From Oscillospiraceae bacterium (GTDB lineage: Bacteria; Bacillota; Clostridia; Oscillospirales; Oscillospiraceae): a stretch of DNA of 41,254 nt. The stretch covers positions 1 to 41,254 of the forward strand of contig JAFYNQ010000054.1 in NCBI GenBank assembly GCA_017548065.1, given 5' to 3'. The position numbers and the translations under genes are program-made. Each line of letters begins with the position of its first letter. Within the stretch, counting starts at the first letter, position 1. The notes beneath the pieces were generated by a model that was not told where the DNA came from, did no database searches, and saw nothing but the letters and a program-made list of their open reading frames with translations. Positions 31,611 through 39,985 of this stretch are shown piece after piece.

Positions 31611-32942
31611 TTACAAATAATGATAACGCTTTCTGAATTTCAAAATGCAGAAGGCGGTGAGAAGCAGAGCGGCAGACTCGGCGGCTACGATGGCGAACCA
31701 TACGCCGTCCAGCTCCCACACAAGGGGCAGCAGCAACACGGCGGCAGTCTGACAGACCAGGGTACGCACAAAGGAGATCACCGCAGAGATCAGTCCGTTA
31801 TTCAGCGCCGTAAACATGGAGCTACCGAAAATATTAAAGCCGCACAGCAGGAAGGACAGTGAGTAGATATAGAAGCCACGTACTGTCATTTCCAGAAGAC
31901 CTCTGTCATAGCCCACAAACACAGTAGACAACGGTCTTGCCAGCAGCATGGCGGTGGCTGTCATCAGCACAGAGAACACCGTCAGCAGCACCATGCTCTT
32001 TTTGAAAATATTTTTCTGCTCCGGGCGGTTGTCTGCGCCGTAGTTAAAGCCGATCAAAGGCGCTGTACCCACAGAGAAGCCGATGGCAACAGACAGGAAC
32101 ATAAAGTTCACGTACATAATGACACCGTAGGCCGCAATGCCGTCCTCACCTGCATAGCGCATCAGCTGCAGATTATACAGCACGCTTACCAGGTTCATTG
32201 ACAGATTGCTCATCAGCTCCGAAGAGCCGTTAGCGCAGGTACGCAGCAGTGCTTTTCCGTCAAAGGAAAACTTTTGGAAACGCAAAAGGCTTTCATTGGG
32301 TCGGGCAAAGTAAATAAGGGGAATGAACACACCCACAAACTGGGCAACGGCGGTTGCCACTGCTGCACCCACCAGTCCCCAACCAAATACCGCTACAAAC
32401 AGCGCATCCAAAACAATGTTGCAGATGCCGGAGGTCACCATCATTGCCAGGGAAAGGCCCGGTTTTTCCGCCGCCACACAAAAGCTTTGGAAAGCAAACT
32501 GCAAAATATATGCAGTGGAGGCAGGCAGTACCAAAAGACCGTACAGCACACAGTCCTCCAGCATCTGTCCCTCTGCGCCCAGCCCTTTGGCAATGGGGCG
32601 CATAAAGAGCATGCCCAGCACCGTCAGCACCACACCCGAGAGAATACAGATCAAAGTCAGCATGGTAAAGAGACCGCTTGCCTTATCTTTATCCTTTTCA
32701 CCCAGGGTCTTGGAGATCAGCGCCGTGCCGCCGGTACCCAGCATAAAACCGGGAACACCCAGCATCATCAGCACCGGCATCACCAGGTTCACCGCAGCAA
32801 AGGCGGTTTTACCGGCAAAATTGGACACGAAGATGCCGTCCACCACACCGTAAATGGAAGTAAAGACCATCATAACAATGGAAGGCAGCGTAAACCGCAG
32901 CAGCCGCCCATAGGTAAAATGATCCGACAGCTTGATGGTCAT
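31611..32942 (-). CDS. MATE-family efflux transporter (second of a tandem pair)
   Basis: A 443-residue, about 12-segment MATE transporter of the MepA/DinF type. The two halves start with FTLPSIVMMVFTSIYGVVDGIFVSNFAG and GSSELMSNLSMNLVSVLYN; typical GTGGTALISKTLGEKD follows the first. It uses sodium or proton gradients to export cationic compounds or drugs in known members. The start at 32942 is 1 nt after the preceding MATE stop (TAATATG), with GAGGAG upstream. A heteromeric or paired function is possible but not shown. Confidence 0.92.
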   Translation of the reverse strand: MTIKLSDHFTYGRLLRFTLPSIVMMVFTSIYGVVDGIFVSNFAGKTAFAAVNLVMPVLMMLGVPGFMLGTGGTALISKTLGEKDKDKASGLFTMLTLICILSGVVLTVLGMLFMRPIAKGLGAEGQMLEDCVLYGLLVLPASTAYILQFAFQSFCVAAEKPGLSLAMMVTSGICNIVLDALFVAVFGWGLVGAAVATAVAQFVGVFIPLIYFARPNESLLRFQKFSFDGKALLRTCANGSSELMSNLSMNLVSVLYNLQLMRYAGEDGIAAYGVIMYVNFMFLSVAIGFSVGTAPLIGFNYGADNRPEQKNIFKKSMVLLTVFSVLMTATAMLLARPLSTVFVGYDRGLLEMTVRGFYIYSLSFLLCGFNIFGSSMFTALNNGLISAVISFVRTLVCQTAAVLLLPLVWELDGVWFAIVAAESAALLLTAFCILKFRKRYHYL

Positions 32943-32943
32943 A

Positions 32944-34317
32944 TTACAGCTCCTCTGCCAGCACTTTCCGTTTTTTCCAAACGCCGGAAAGGAAGTAGAT
33001 CATACCGGGGATGGCGCAACCGTAAGCTGCCAGGCCGTAGCCCAGCACGAAGCCGTAGAAGCCCCAGTTCAGGTAAATGCCGAACAGCCAGCTGAGGCCG
33101 ATACGCAGCACCACACCATCCATAAGGGCAAGCACCATGCTCATTTTGGCATTGCCGATAGCCTGGATAAAGGCGCTGCTGCCACGCATCACCGCCAGTG
33201 CCGGGAACATCCACAAAATAGCGCTGATAAAGGTCTTGCACAGAGGGTTGCCCACCATATCCTTGGAGAATGCCACAAAGAGGCTCTCACCGAAAAGCAG
33301 ATAAGCGGTCATGCAAACCACGGTAAAAATGCCGGAGTATATCCATGCCCAATGTACCACCTTCACAGACCGCTCGTTCTTGCCGGCGGCGATGTTCTGA
33401 CTGATCATAGGCACTGCGGCAAACTGGATACCCTGGGATATCTTGTTGATAATATCATCAATGCGGATGCCTGCGCCAAAGGTGGCAGACTCCACCACAC
33501 CCAGGTTATTGATCATGGAATTGACAAACAGCATAGAGATATTGATACAGCCGGACTGGATCGCCATAGGTGTACCCAGGGAGAAGATCAGCTTTGCATA
33601 CTGCTTGCTGACAGCAAAGCTTCTGGGCTTAAAGTCAAAGCCGAAGGACTCTCTTCTTCTGTAGAGATAGTACAAGGAGAACAGGAAGGATACACCCTGA
33701 CCGATGATGGTCGCCCAGGCAGCACCTGCCACCTCCCAGCCCAAAATGCCGGTAAAGAGGATGTCCAGCACCAGGTTAATGGCAGAGGCAATGCCGATAA
33801 AAAGGAAGGGACGCTTGCTGTCACCCATGCCACGAAGAACGGCAGAGACCATGTTGTAGCCTGCGGTAAAGAACAGACCTGCGCCGCAAATGGCCAGGTA
33901 GTCCATGGCATAGTCATAGGACTCCACAGGAATATTCATCACATCCATGATCCAGGTACGTGCGCCCAGGATCACCAGTGTCAGCGCCACTGCCAAAATG
34001 GCGATCAGGCTGAACAATGTACCGATAATACGGTTAAGCTCCTTGCGTTTTCCTGCGCCCAGCGCCTGGGACACCAGCACCTGACCGGCATTGGAAAAGC
34101 CGAAGCAGATCATGGTGGCAAAGTTCAAGATCTGGCTACTCTGTCCAACGGCAGACAAACCGGGATTGCCTACGTATTTTCCCACGATCATCATGTCAAT
34201 GGTGCTGTAGAATACCTGCAGCGCATTGGACAGCATGAAGGGGATGGCAAACCAAAGCATCTGCTTTGCGATATTGCCGACGGTAAAGTCTTTGCTGAGG
34301 GTTTTTGCCTTAGTCAA
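32944..34317 (-). CDS. MATE-family efflux transporter (first of a tandem pair)
   Basis: A 457-residue MATE transporter. The start is TTG at 34317: AAGAGGT lies 7 nt upstream and TTG overlaps the stop of the AraC gene as TTGA, mimicking ATGA coupling. The protein opens KAKTLSKDFTVGNIAKQMLWF and has VFYSTIDMMIVGKYVG, VGQSSQI and GAGIRIDDIINKISQGIQFAAVPMISQN in the second half. It is of the same family as the downstream transporter but clearly a distinct paralogue. Confidence 0.9.
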   Translation of the reverse strand: MTKAKTLSKDFTVGNIAKQMLWFAIPFMLSNALQVFYSTIDMMIVGKYVGNPGLSAVGQSSQILNFATMICFGFSNAGQVLVSQALGAGKRKELNRIIGTLFSLIAILAVALTLVILGARTWIMDVMNIPVESYDYAMDYLAICGAGLFFTAGYNMVSAVLRGMGDSKRPFLFIGIASAINLVLDILFTGILGWEVAGAAWATIIGQGVSFLFSLYYLYRRRESFGFDFKPRSFAVSKQYAKLIFSLGTPMAIQSGCINISMLFVNSMINNLGVVESATFGAGIRIDDIINKISQGIQFAAVPMISQNIAAGKNERSVKVVHWAWIYSGIFTVVCMTAYLLFGESLFVAFSKDMVGNPLCKTFISAILWMFPALAVMRGSSAFIQAIGNAKMSMVLALMDGVVLRIGLSWLFGIYLNWGFYGFVLGYGLAAYGCAIPGMIYFLSGVWKKRKVLAEEL

Positions 34318-35144
34318 GTGGAGGACCTCTTTTCTGTTTTTTCGTATTTGGTAGGCGGTACGCCAAAATGTTTTTTGAAGCAACGGGTGAAATAATTGGG
34401 ATCCGGGAAGCCGCAGGCCAGTGCCACATCACTGACAGAGCCGTCCCCCTGCCGCAGCCGTCGGGCCGCCTCTTCCAGTCTGTAGATCCGCAAATAATTC
34501 ATAGGTGTCAGCCAGGTGGTCTCTTTGAATTTGCGGCAGAAATGGGCGGCAGAATAGCCGCTGCGCTCTGCCAGCAGCTCTGTGGACAGCTCCCGGTCAA
34601 AATTTTCTTCCATATAGGAGAGGATCTCCAGTATGCCGGGGTCACCCTTGGGTGTTCGGGAAAGCTCCGTTACCGCATGCTCCAGCAGCTGCTGCAGCAG
34701 CATATACACCAGTCCCACCGTTTCCAGGGTAGCTTCCTCACTGACGGCACACAATCTGTCAAAGCACTCCACCGTATTGCTGTCATCGGTGGTCATTTGA
34801 AAGTGCGCCCGTCCGTCATAGATACTGCGAAGACGATCCTTTGTCACCTCGGCTTCGTTGTAAAACCAGCGGACGTCAAACATAAGTACATCATATTCCA
34901 CCGTGCCGGACAGAAGCTTTACGGCATGAGGGGTTCTTGGGGGTACCACATAGATCTCCCCGGGAGAAAGAATCGCTGTGTTTTCACCGTAGCCCACCTG
35001 CACCTGTCCTGCATGCAGTCGGATCAGCTCCATGCGGTCATGCCAGTGGAGTCGTACGCCGCTTTTATAACGAAAATAATGGCGCCTTATGATGCCGGCG
35101 GTACTGTAGGTTACCGGAGTCGGCTCTTTATAATACTGCTCCAT
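34314..35144 (-). CDS. AraC-family transcriptional regulator with cupin domain
   Basis: A 276-residue regulator. The N-terminal cupin sensor is about residues 20-110 (LHWHDRMELIRL, ILSPGEIYVVPPRTPHAV). The C-terminal AraC double helix-turn-helix is about 170-270 (SGYSAAHFCRKFKETTWLTPMNYL, VALACGFPDPNYFTRCFKKHFGVPPTKY). GGAGG lies 4 nt before the ATG. It is the first gene of an AraC-MATE-MATE operon, so it likely controls these exporters and perhaps the divergent dehydrogenase. Confidence 0.92.
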   Translation of the reverse strand: MEQYYKEPTPVTYSTAGIIRRHYFRYKSGVRLHWHDRMELIRLHAGQVQVGYGENTAILSPGEIYVVPPRTPHAVKLLSGTVEYDVLMFDVRWFYNEAEVTKDRLRSIYDGRAHFQMTTDDSNTVECFDRLCAVSEEATLETVGLVYMLLQQLLEHAVTELSRTPKGDPGILEILSYMEENFDRELSTELLAERSGYSAAHFCRKFKETTWLTPMNYLRIYRLEEAARRLRQGDGSVSDVALACGFPDPNYFTRCFKKHFGVPPTKYEKTEKRSST

Positions 35145-35182
35145 AGTGCCTCCAATATCAAAATCGTGCTAATTTTCACTGG

Positions 35183-35211
35183 TTTTGTACTATAAACACA
35201 TACAATATTAT
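35183..35211 (+). promoter_or_regulatory. Possible promoter of the Gfo/Idh/MocA gene
   Basis: TTTTGT (35183-35188), 17 bp, TATTAT (35206-35211). The -35 match is weak. Two TGCTAA hexamers (35167 and 35211) lie 44 bp apart in this divergent region and could be regulator half sites. Confidence 0.4.
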
Positions 35212-35255
35212 GCTAACATAAAAACACAAAAAATGCAACCGAAGGAGTAAAATTT

Positions 35256-36545
35256 ATGAATACCTATTCCGTGATCATTATCGGTGCCGGTAACCGTGGC
35301 TCCAATTACAGCCGCAAGCTGGATGTGCTGCGTGACCGCTATAAAGTTGTTGCTGTGGCAGAACCCGTGGAGGGTCGCCGCAACTATGTTAAAGAATTGT
35401 ACGATCTCCCCGACGACATGTGCTTCACCTCCTGGCAGGACATTCTCTCCCGTCCCAAACTGGCTGACATTGCCATCGTCGCCACCATGGATAATGAACA
35501 TTACGAGCCTGCCATGAAGGCCATTGAGCTTGGCTACAACCTGCTGCTGGAAAAGCCCGTTGCTCCCACCCCTCAGCAGTGCGCCGACATTGCCAATGCT
35601 GCAAAGGCAAAGGGTGTGGAGGTGCTGGTTTGCCACGTTCTGCGTTACACTCCCTTCTACAAGCGTGTGAAGGAGCTGGTACTGGACGGCACCATTGGCG
35701 ACATTGTCTCCGTGGTTGCTGTGGAAGCTGTGGGCAACGTGCATCAGAGCCACAGCTATGTCCGTGGCAACTGGCACAGTGAAGCTGACACCACCCCCAT
35801 GCTACTGGCAAAAAGCTGTCACGATCTGGACATTATCCAGTGGCTGGTGGACAAGCCCTGCACCAAGGTCTCTTCCTTCGGCAGCCTGACCTACTTCACC
35901 GAGAAGAACGCCCCCGAGGGTTCTCCCGTCCGCTGCATTGACGGTGGCTGCCCCGTGGAAGATACCTGCCCCTACAACTGCCGCAAGCTGTACTACGACG
36001 ACAAGGACAATGCATGGTTCCGCAAGGCATCCACCCGTGGCATCGCAAAGGAATATATGCCCACCGACGAGGAGGTCATGACCGCACTGAAGACCACCGA
36101 TTTCGGTTTGTGCGTCTTCCATGCCAACAACGACGTGGTTGACCATCAGGTGGTGAACATGGAGTTTGAAGGCGGCATTACCGCAAGCTTCACCATGAAC
36201 GCATTTAACAAGGGTGGCCGTTACATCCGTCTGTTCGGCACAAAGGGTGAGTTGTTCGCCAACATGAGCGACACCGAGATCACCGTGTACACCTTTGAAG
36301 ACAAGCAGACCCATACCTATACAGTTGCCGAGACCGAGGAAAGCATTCTGGGCGGTCACGGTGGCGGCGATCAGGGTATCGTTTCCGAGCTGCATGAGTA
36401 CCTCAGCGGCAACTACACCGGCTGGTGCGCTGCCAATATTCAGATTTCCGTGCAAAACCACATGATTGGCTTTGCCGCAGAAAAAGCAAGACACAACAAC
36501 ACCGTGGAGGATGTGCAGAAATACGCTGCCGAATACGGTATGTAA
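35256..36545 (+). CDS. Gfo/Idh/MocA-family oxidoreductase
   Basis: A 429-residue NAD(P)-dependent dehydrogenase. The Rossmann motif GAGNRGSNYS is at residues 10-19, the family EKPVAPT is near 97, and SCHDLDIIQWL with the catalytic His-Asp is near 190. An unusual Cys-rich insert (RCIDGGCPVEDTCPYNC, near 225-245) may bind a metal and occurs in part of this family. Substrate is probably a sugar, inositol or derivative; it cannot be specified. Codons are strongly biased, pointing to high expression. AAGGAG precedes the ATG, and a good terminator follows. Confidence 0.9.
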   Translation: MNTYSVIIIGAGNRGSNYSRKLDVLRDRYKVVAVAEPVEGRRNYVKELYDLPDDMCFTSWQDILSRPKLADIAIVATMDNEHYEPAMKAIELGYNLLLEKPVAPTPQQCADIANAAKAKGVEVLVCHVLRYTPFYKRVKELVLDGTIGDIVSVVAVEAVGNVHQSHSYVRGNWHSEADTTPMLLAKSCHDLDIIQWLVDKPCTKVSSFGSLTYFTEKNAPEGSPVRCIDGGCPVEDTCPYNCRKLYYDDKDNAWFRKASTRGIAKEYMPTDEEVMTALKTTDFGLCVFHANNDVVDHQVVNMEFEGGITASFTMNAFNKGGRYIRLFGTKGELFANMSDTEITVYTFEDKQTHTYTVAETEESILGGHGGGDQGIVSELHEYLSGNYTGWCAANIQISVQNHMIGFAAEKARHNNTVEDVQKYAAEYGM

Positions 36546-36552
36546 AATTTTT

Positions 36553-36586
36553 CCGGGACTCGCTTCCATGCGGGTCCCGGTTTTTT
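36553..36586 (+). terminator. Terminator of the Gfo/Idh/MocA gene
   Basis: CCGGGACTCG (36553-36562) and CGGGTCCCGG (36571-36580) pair with one mismatch, followed by six T. Confidence 0.92.
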
Positions 36587-36671
36587 ATCAAAACACAAAG
36601 CATTATTTACCGACCATAAACCGCAGGAAGGTGCGCATCCTAACAGCAGAACACCGAAGGGAGCTGACGGC

Positions 36672-37100
36672 ATGAAGAAAATTTTTTGTTTTTCTCTGCT
36701 TTCTGCCATTTGCATTTTTCTGCTGAGTGGATGTGCTTCTAAGAACACTGCACCTATTGTCCGTGTTGTGACCGGGGTGGAAATTACCTGCCAGCATAAG
36801 GATGTGCAAATTCGCAGAGCTTATACCGACATGCAAAAAATGGAATATGTTTTGCTCTACCTGCGGCTGTTAGAGCCAATTGGCAGGCCGAAAACCGATC
36901 CCGGCGCTGTCAGCGGCGATGTGTACGAAATCACGCTGCAGCTTTCTGACGGCAGCAAAAAGGTCTACAAGCAAAAAGATCACCGCTATCTCGCCGCCGG
37001 CAAAGCCCCCTGGCAGGAGATCGCACCGGAGCAGGCAGAAGGACTTTATCGGCTCATGCGAAAAATCCCCGACGATACTGTGCAGCAGCAGGATTTTTAG
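36672..37100 (+). CDS. Small lipoprotein, unknown function
   Basis: A 142-residue lipoprotein with a signal peptide (KKIFCFSLLSAICIFLL) and lipobox LLSGC at residues 17-21. The mature part has a pattern of short strands (IRRAYTDMQKMEYVLLYLRLL, VYEITLQLSDGSKKVYKQKDHRYL) and ends in a helix. No family is recognised. AAGGGAG lies 8 nt upstream of the ATG at 36672. It has no clear operon partner. Confidence 0.75.
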   Translation: MKKIFCFSLLSAICIFLLSGCASKNTAPIVRVVTGVEITCQHKDVQIRRAYTDMQKMEYVLLYLRLLEPIGRPKTDPGAVSGDVYEITLQLSDGSKKVYKQKDHRYLAAGKAPWQEIAPEQAEGLYRLMRKIPDDTVQQQDF

Positions 37101-37130
37101 TTGACTTTCGGCGGTTTTTCGTGGTATACT
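37101..37130 (+). promoter_or_regulatory. Promoter of asnA
   Basis: TTGACT (37101-37106), 18 bp, TATACT (37125-37130), starting immediately after the lipoprotein stop codon. Confidence 0.75.
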
Positions 37131-37159
37131 ATTAGATATTTTCTCAAGGGGGTATGAGT

Positions 37160-38167
37160 ATGAATAAAGTAATACTTCCCAAAAACTATGCGCCGGTGCT
37201 CAACGGCTATGAGCTGCAGCGTGCCATTGCGCTGACAAAAGAAATTTTCCAGGGCGAGTTCGTGGAGACGCTGCATTTGCAGCGTGTGTCTGCACCGCTG
37301 TTTGTCCGTTCCACCTCCGGTCTGAATGACGATCTGTCCGGCAAGGAGCGTGCGGTCGCTTTTGACGTGCCTGCCATCGGCGACGATGCCCAGGTGGTGC
37401 ATTCCTTGGCAAAGTGGAAGCGCCTGGCGCTGGGCAAGTACGGCTTTGCAGTTCACGAAGGTCTGTACACCGATATGAACGCCATCCGCCGTGATGAGGA
37501 GCTGGACAACATCCACTCCATTTACGTTGACCAGTGGGACTGGGAGCGTATCATCCGGGAAGAGGACAGAACCCCGGAGTACCTGAAGGCAACTGTGCAG
37601 TCCATCGTGGATGTGATCTGCGATGCCAGCGAGGCACTGAAAAAGGAATTCCCCCAGATCAAGGTGGAGCTGTGCCGCCAGGTCAGCTTTGTCACCTCCC
37701 AGGAGCTGGAGGATCTGTATCCCGATAACACCCCCGAGGAGCGGGAGTATCTGTACTTAAAAGAGCATAAGACAGCCTTTATTATGCAGATCGGCGGCAA
37801 GCTTCGCTCCGGCAAGCCCCACGGCATGCGCGCCCCCGACTATGATGACTGGACACTGAACGGCGACATCATTTTCTGGAACGATGTGCTGGGCATTGCC
37901 TTTGAGATCTCTTCCATGGGCATCCGTGTGGATCCCGCTGCCATGGATCGTCAGCTGCAGCTGGCAAATTGCAACCACCGCCGTGCGCTTCCCTTCCACA
38001 AAATGCTGCTGGAGGGTCAGCTGCCCCTTACCATCGGTGGCGGTATCGGTCAGTCCCGACTGTGTATGCTGCTCATTGGCTGCGCACACATCGGTGAGGT
38101 GCAGACCAGCCTTTGGGATGACGAAACTCTGCGCATCTGCAGCGAGAACAACATTCCCCTTCTGTAA
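37160..38167 (+). CDS. asnA: Aspartate-ammonia ligase (asparagine synthetase A)
   Basis: A 335-residue class II synthetase-like enzyme making asparagine from aspartate, ammonia and ATP. It has APLFVRSTSGLNDDLSG near residue 45, HSLAKWKRLAL near 78, HSIYVDQWDWE near 117, and the class II motif 3-like GGGIGQSRLCMLL near 293. The length matches AsnA. The ATG at 37160 is preferred over that at 37154, because AAGGGGG is 7 nt from the former and only 1 nt from the latter. It is monocistronic with its own promoter and a strong terminator. Confidence 0.95.
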   Translation: MNKVILPKNYAPVLNGYELQRAIALTKEIFQGEFVETLHLQRVSAPLFVRSTSGLNDDLSGKERAVAFDVPAIGDDAQVVHSLAKWKRLALGKYGFAVHEGLYTDMNAIRRDEELDNIHSIYVDQWDWERIIREEDRTPEYLKATVQSIVDVICDASEALKKEFPQIKVELCRQVSFVTSQELEDLYPDNTPEEREYLYLKEHKTAFIMQIGGKLRSGKPHGMRAPDYDDWTLNGDIIFWNDVLGIAFEISSMGIRVDPAAMDRQLQLANCNHRRALPFHKMLLEGQLPLTIGGGIGQSRLCMLLIGCAHIGEVQTSLWDDETLRICSENNIPLL

Positions 38168-38211
38168 AAAATATCGGTGCTGCCTCCCATATTAAGGCAG
38201 CACCGTTTTTT
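38166..38211. terminator. Bidirectional intrinsic terminator
   Basis: CGGTGCTGCCT (38175-38185) and AGGCAGCACCG (38195-38205), perfect 11-bp stem, with A and T runs on either side. It serves asnA and the converging DUF6062 gene. Confidence 0.93.
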
Positions 38212-38959
38212 ATTTCTGTTGGAAAGGACCGTCCGCAGGGAAGCCGCCCTTCAGCTTCTGCATGGTACGGGAAACTGCATCCTTGGAGTTTTTCCAATCC
38301 GCAGTTGCGTTGCGATAGTCAAATTTATCCACGAACCAGTCAAGATCCCCCTGGATTCGTGTCAGGTTGTCATGCATCAGGTTGCCCACCGTCTCAAAGA
38401 ACCATTCACGCTCCCCGTTGCCCAGGTATTCCCCGGAAGCCTCCAGCAGTTTTTCCAGGTGGTGCATACAAAGTCCCTTGCTGCCCTCCACCTTGGTGCG
38501 GAACTCTGCGTCCTTGATCATATGGAAGAAGGTGGCATAGTATCTGTTCATGTTGTAATTGATCTTGCCGCACAAAAAGCAGGAAGCATTTTTCTTCCGC
38601 AGCCACTCCAGGATGGGCATATCCCCCTGGGGCTTTTTGGCAAACAGCCCCTTCTTGGGAGGCAGCTCCAGGTTGTCCAGCTGCACATCCAGTTCCTTGC
38701 GCAAGCCGATGAGGTAGCTTTGCATCATCAGGGCATTGCCCAAAGAATTGCCGTAATCGTACAATTTCTTGAAGTGCATACGGCAGAAGCCCTGGCTATC
38801 AGTGGCACCACGGACGTCCGGCTCCATGTAGCTGGCGCAAGGACCTGCTGTATAGCGGATCGCTTTTTGCTCTACCTGGCGTTCCAGCCAGCAAAAGGGA
38901 CATTCGTCTGCAGACTCGTAAGCCTCGCTGACGGGTATGGTATCAATATGTTCTTTCAT
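38210..38959 (-). CDS. DUF6062-family protein
   Basis: A 249-residue cytoplasmic protein. It has four Cys/His clusters: DECPFCWLE near residue 20, GFCRMHFKKLYDYGN near 58, ASCFLCGKI near 125, and GLCMHHLEKLL near 165. This suggests a metal-binding, perhaps zinc, helical fold; I recognise it as DUF6062. The function is not known. The ATG at 38959 has AAGGAG 8 nt upstream; an upstream extension lacks a ribosome site. Confidence 0.82.
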   Translation of the reverse strand: MKEHIDTIPVSEAYESADECPFCWLERQVEQKAIRYTAGPCASYMEPDVRGATDSQGFCRMHFKKLYDYGNSLGNALMMQSYLIGLRKELDVQLDNLELPPKKGLFAKKPQGDMPILEWLRKKNASCFLCGKINYNMNRYYATFFHMIKDAEFRTKVEGSKGLCMHHLEKLLEASGEYLGNGEREWFFETVGNLMHDNLTRIQGDLDWFVDKFDYRNATADWKNSKDAVSRTMQKLKGGFPADGPFQQK

Positions 38960-39002
38960 AGGCTCAACTCCTTTTCTATAATTTAACACAAAAATACAAT
39001 TC

Positions 39003-39031
39003 TTGCAATCCCTTTCCCGGCAGGTTATAAT
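39003..39031 (+). promoter_or_regulatory. Promoter of the radical-SAM gene
   Basis: TTGCAA (39003-39008), 17 bp, TATAAT (39026-39031). Confidence 0.8.
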
Positions 39032-39049
39032 CAATCCGGAGGTGAAGTC

Positions 39050-39925
39050 ATGTACAGAAGCTTTCATGATTATTCCCTGAATGTTTTTGGCTGCAAAGTT
39101 TATAAACTGTCCCTGGACGGCGGCTTTACCTGCCCCAATCGGGACGGAACGTTAGGAACGGGCGGCTGCATTTTCTGCTCCGGTGAGGGCAGCGGCGAAT
39201 TTGCCGCCAAACGCTGCAGCGATATTGCCGCCCAGCTGGCAGCTGCCAAAGAAAAAGTTGCCGCTAAAAACAAAAGCGGCAAATATATGGCATATTTTCA
39301 GTCCTTTACCAACACCTATGCCCCGGTGGCATATTTGAAAAAGCTCTACGAGGAAGCTTTGGCGCCGGACGAGATCGTAGGTCTTTCCGTTGGAACAAGA
39401 CCGGATTGCCTGCCCCCGGAAACTGTGGCGCTGCTGGCGGAACTGAACACGCAAAAGCCGGTGATGGTGGAGCTGGGCTTCCAGTCCTCCAACGAAAAAA
39501 CCGCAAGCTATATCCGCCGTGGCTATGACAACAGTGTCTACACCGATGCCGTAGCCAGGCTGTCGGCAGCCGGTATTCATGTGGTGACCCATATTATTTT
39601 AGGTCTGCCCGGGGAGACGTTGGAAGATGCCCTTGCCAGCACACAATTTGCATTAGACGCCGGCACCCACGGGGTGAAATTCCATTTGCTGCACGTGCTG
39701 AAAAACACCGACCTGGAGAAAGCTTACCTGGCAGGCGCCTTTGACTGCCTTTCCCTGGAAGAATATGCCCAATGGCTGAAAGCCTGCCTTTCCCTGCTGC
39801 CCCCGGAAACAGTCGTCCACCGCATCACCGGCGACGGCGCCAAGCGGGATCTGGTCGCCCCCTTGTGGTCAGGGGATAAAAAGCGGGTTTTGAATTATTT
39901 AAATAATTATCTGAACCGGGAATGA
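39050..39925 (+). CDS. TIGR01212-family radical SAM protein (YhcC-like)
   Basis: A 291-residue radical-SAM protein of the TIGR01212/YhcC family, related to the Elp3 group. The cluster-binding cysteines are in FTCPNRDGTLGTGGCIFC (residues about 28-44). Other family segments are YFQSFTNTYAP, IVGLSVGTRPDCLP, ELGFQSSNEKT and HIILGLPGET. It is likely a tRNA- or cofactor-related methyl/thio modification enzyme in anaerobes, though unproven. GGAGG lies 7 nt before the ATG. It is monocistronic. Confidence 0.93.
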   Translation: MYRSFHDYSLNVFGCKVYKLSLDGGFTCPNRDGTLGTGGCIFCSGEGSGEFAAKRCSDIAAQLAAAKEKVAAKNKSGKYMAYFQSFTNTYAPVAYLKKLYEEALAPDEIVGLSVGTRPDCLPPETVALLAELNTQKPVMVELGFQSSNEKTASYIRRGYDNSVYTDAVARLSAAGIHVVTHIILGLPGETLEDALASTQFALDAGTHGVKFHLLHVLKNTDLEKAYLAGAFDCLSLEEYAQWLKACLSLLPPETVVHRITGDGAKRDLVAPLWSGDKKRVLNYLNNYLNRE

Positions 39926-39948
39926 CCTCCCCGTGCAAAGAACAAAAC

Positions 39949-39982
39949 AAAAAAGCGCTGCCCGGGTGGGCAGCGCTTTTTG
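39949..39982. terminator. Bidirectional intrinsic terminator
   Basis: AGCGCTGCCC (39954-39963) and GGGCAGCGCT (39968-39977) with A and T runs. It serves the radical-SAM gene and the converging lipoprotein gene. Confidence 0.93.
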
Positions 39983-39985
39983 CAT

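Noticed and set aside
32932..34395. Open frame of 487 codons on the plus strand
   Set aside because: Antisense to a clear MATE gene, rich in His/Gln from reversed hydrophobic codons.
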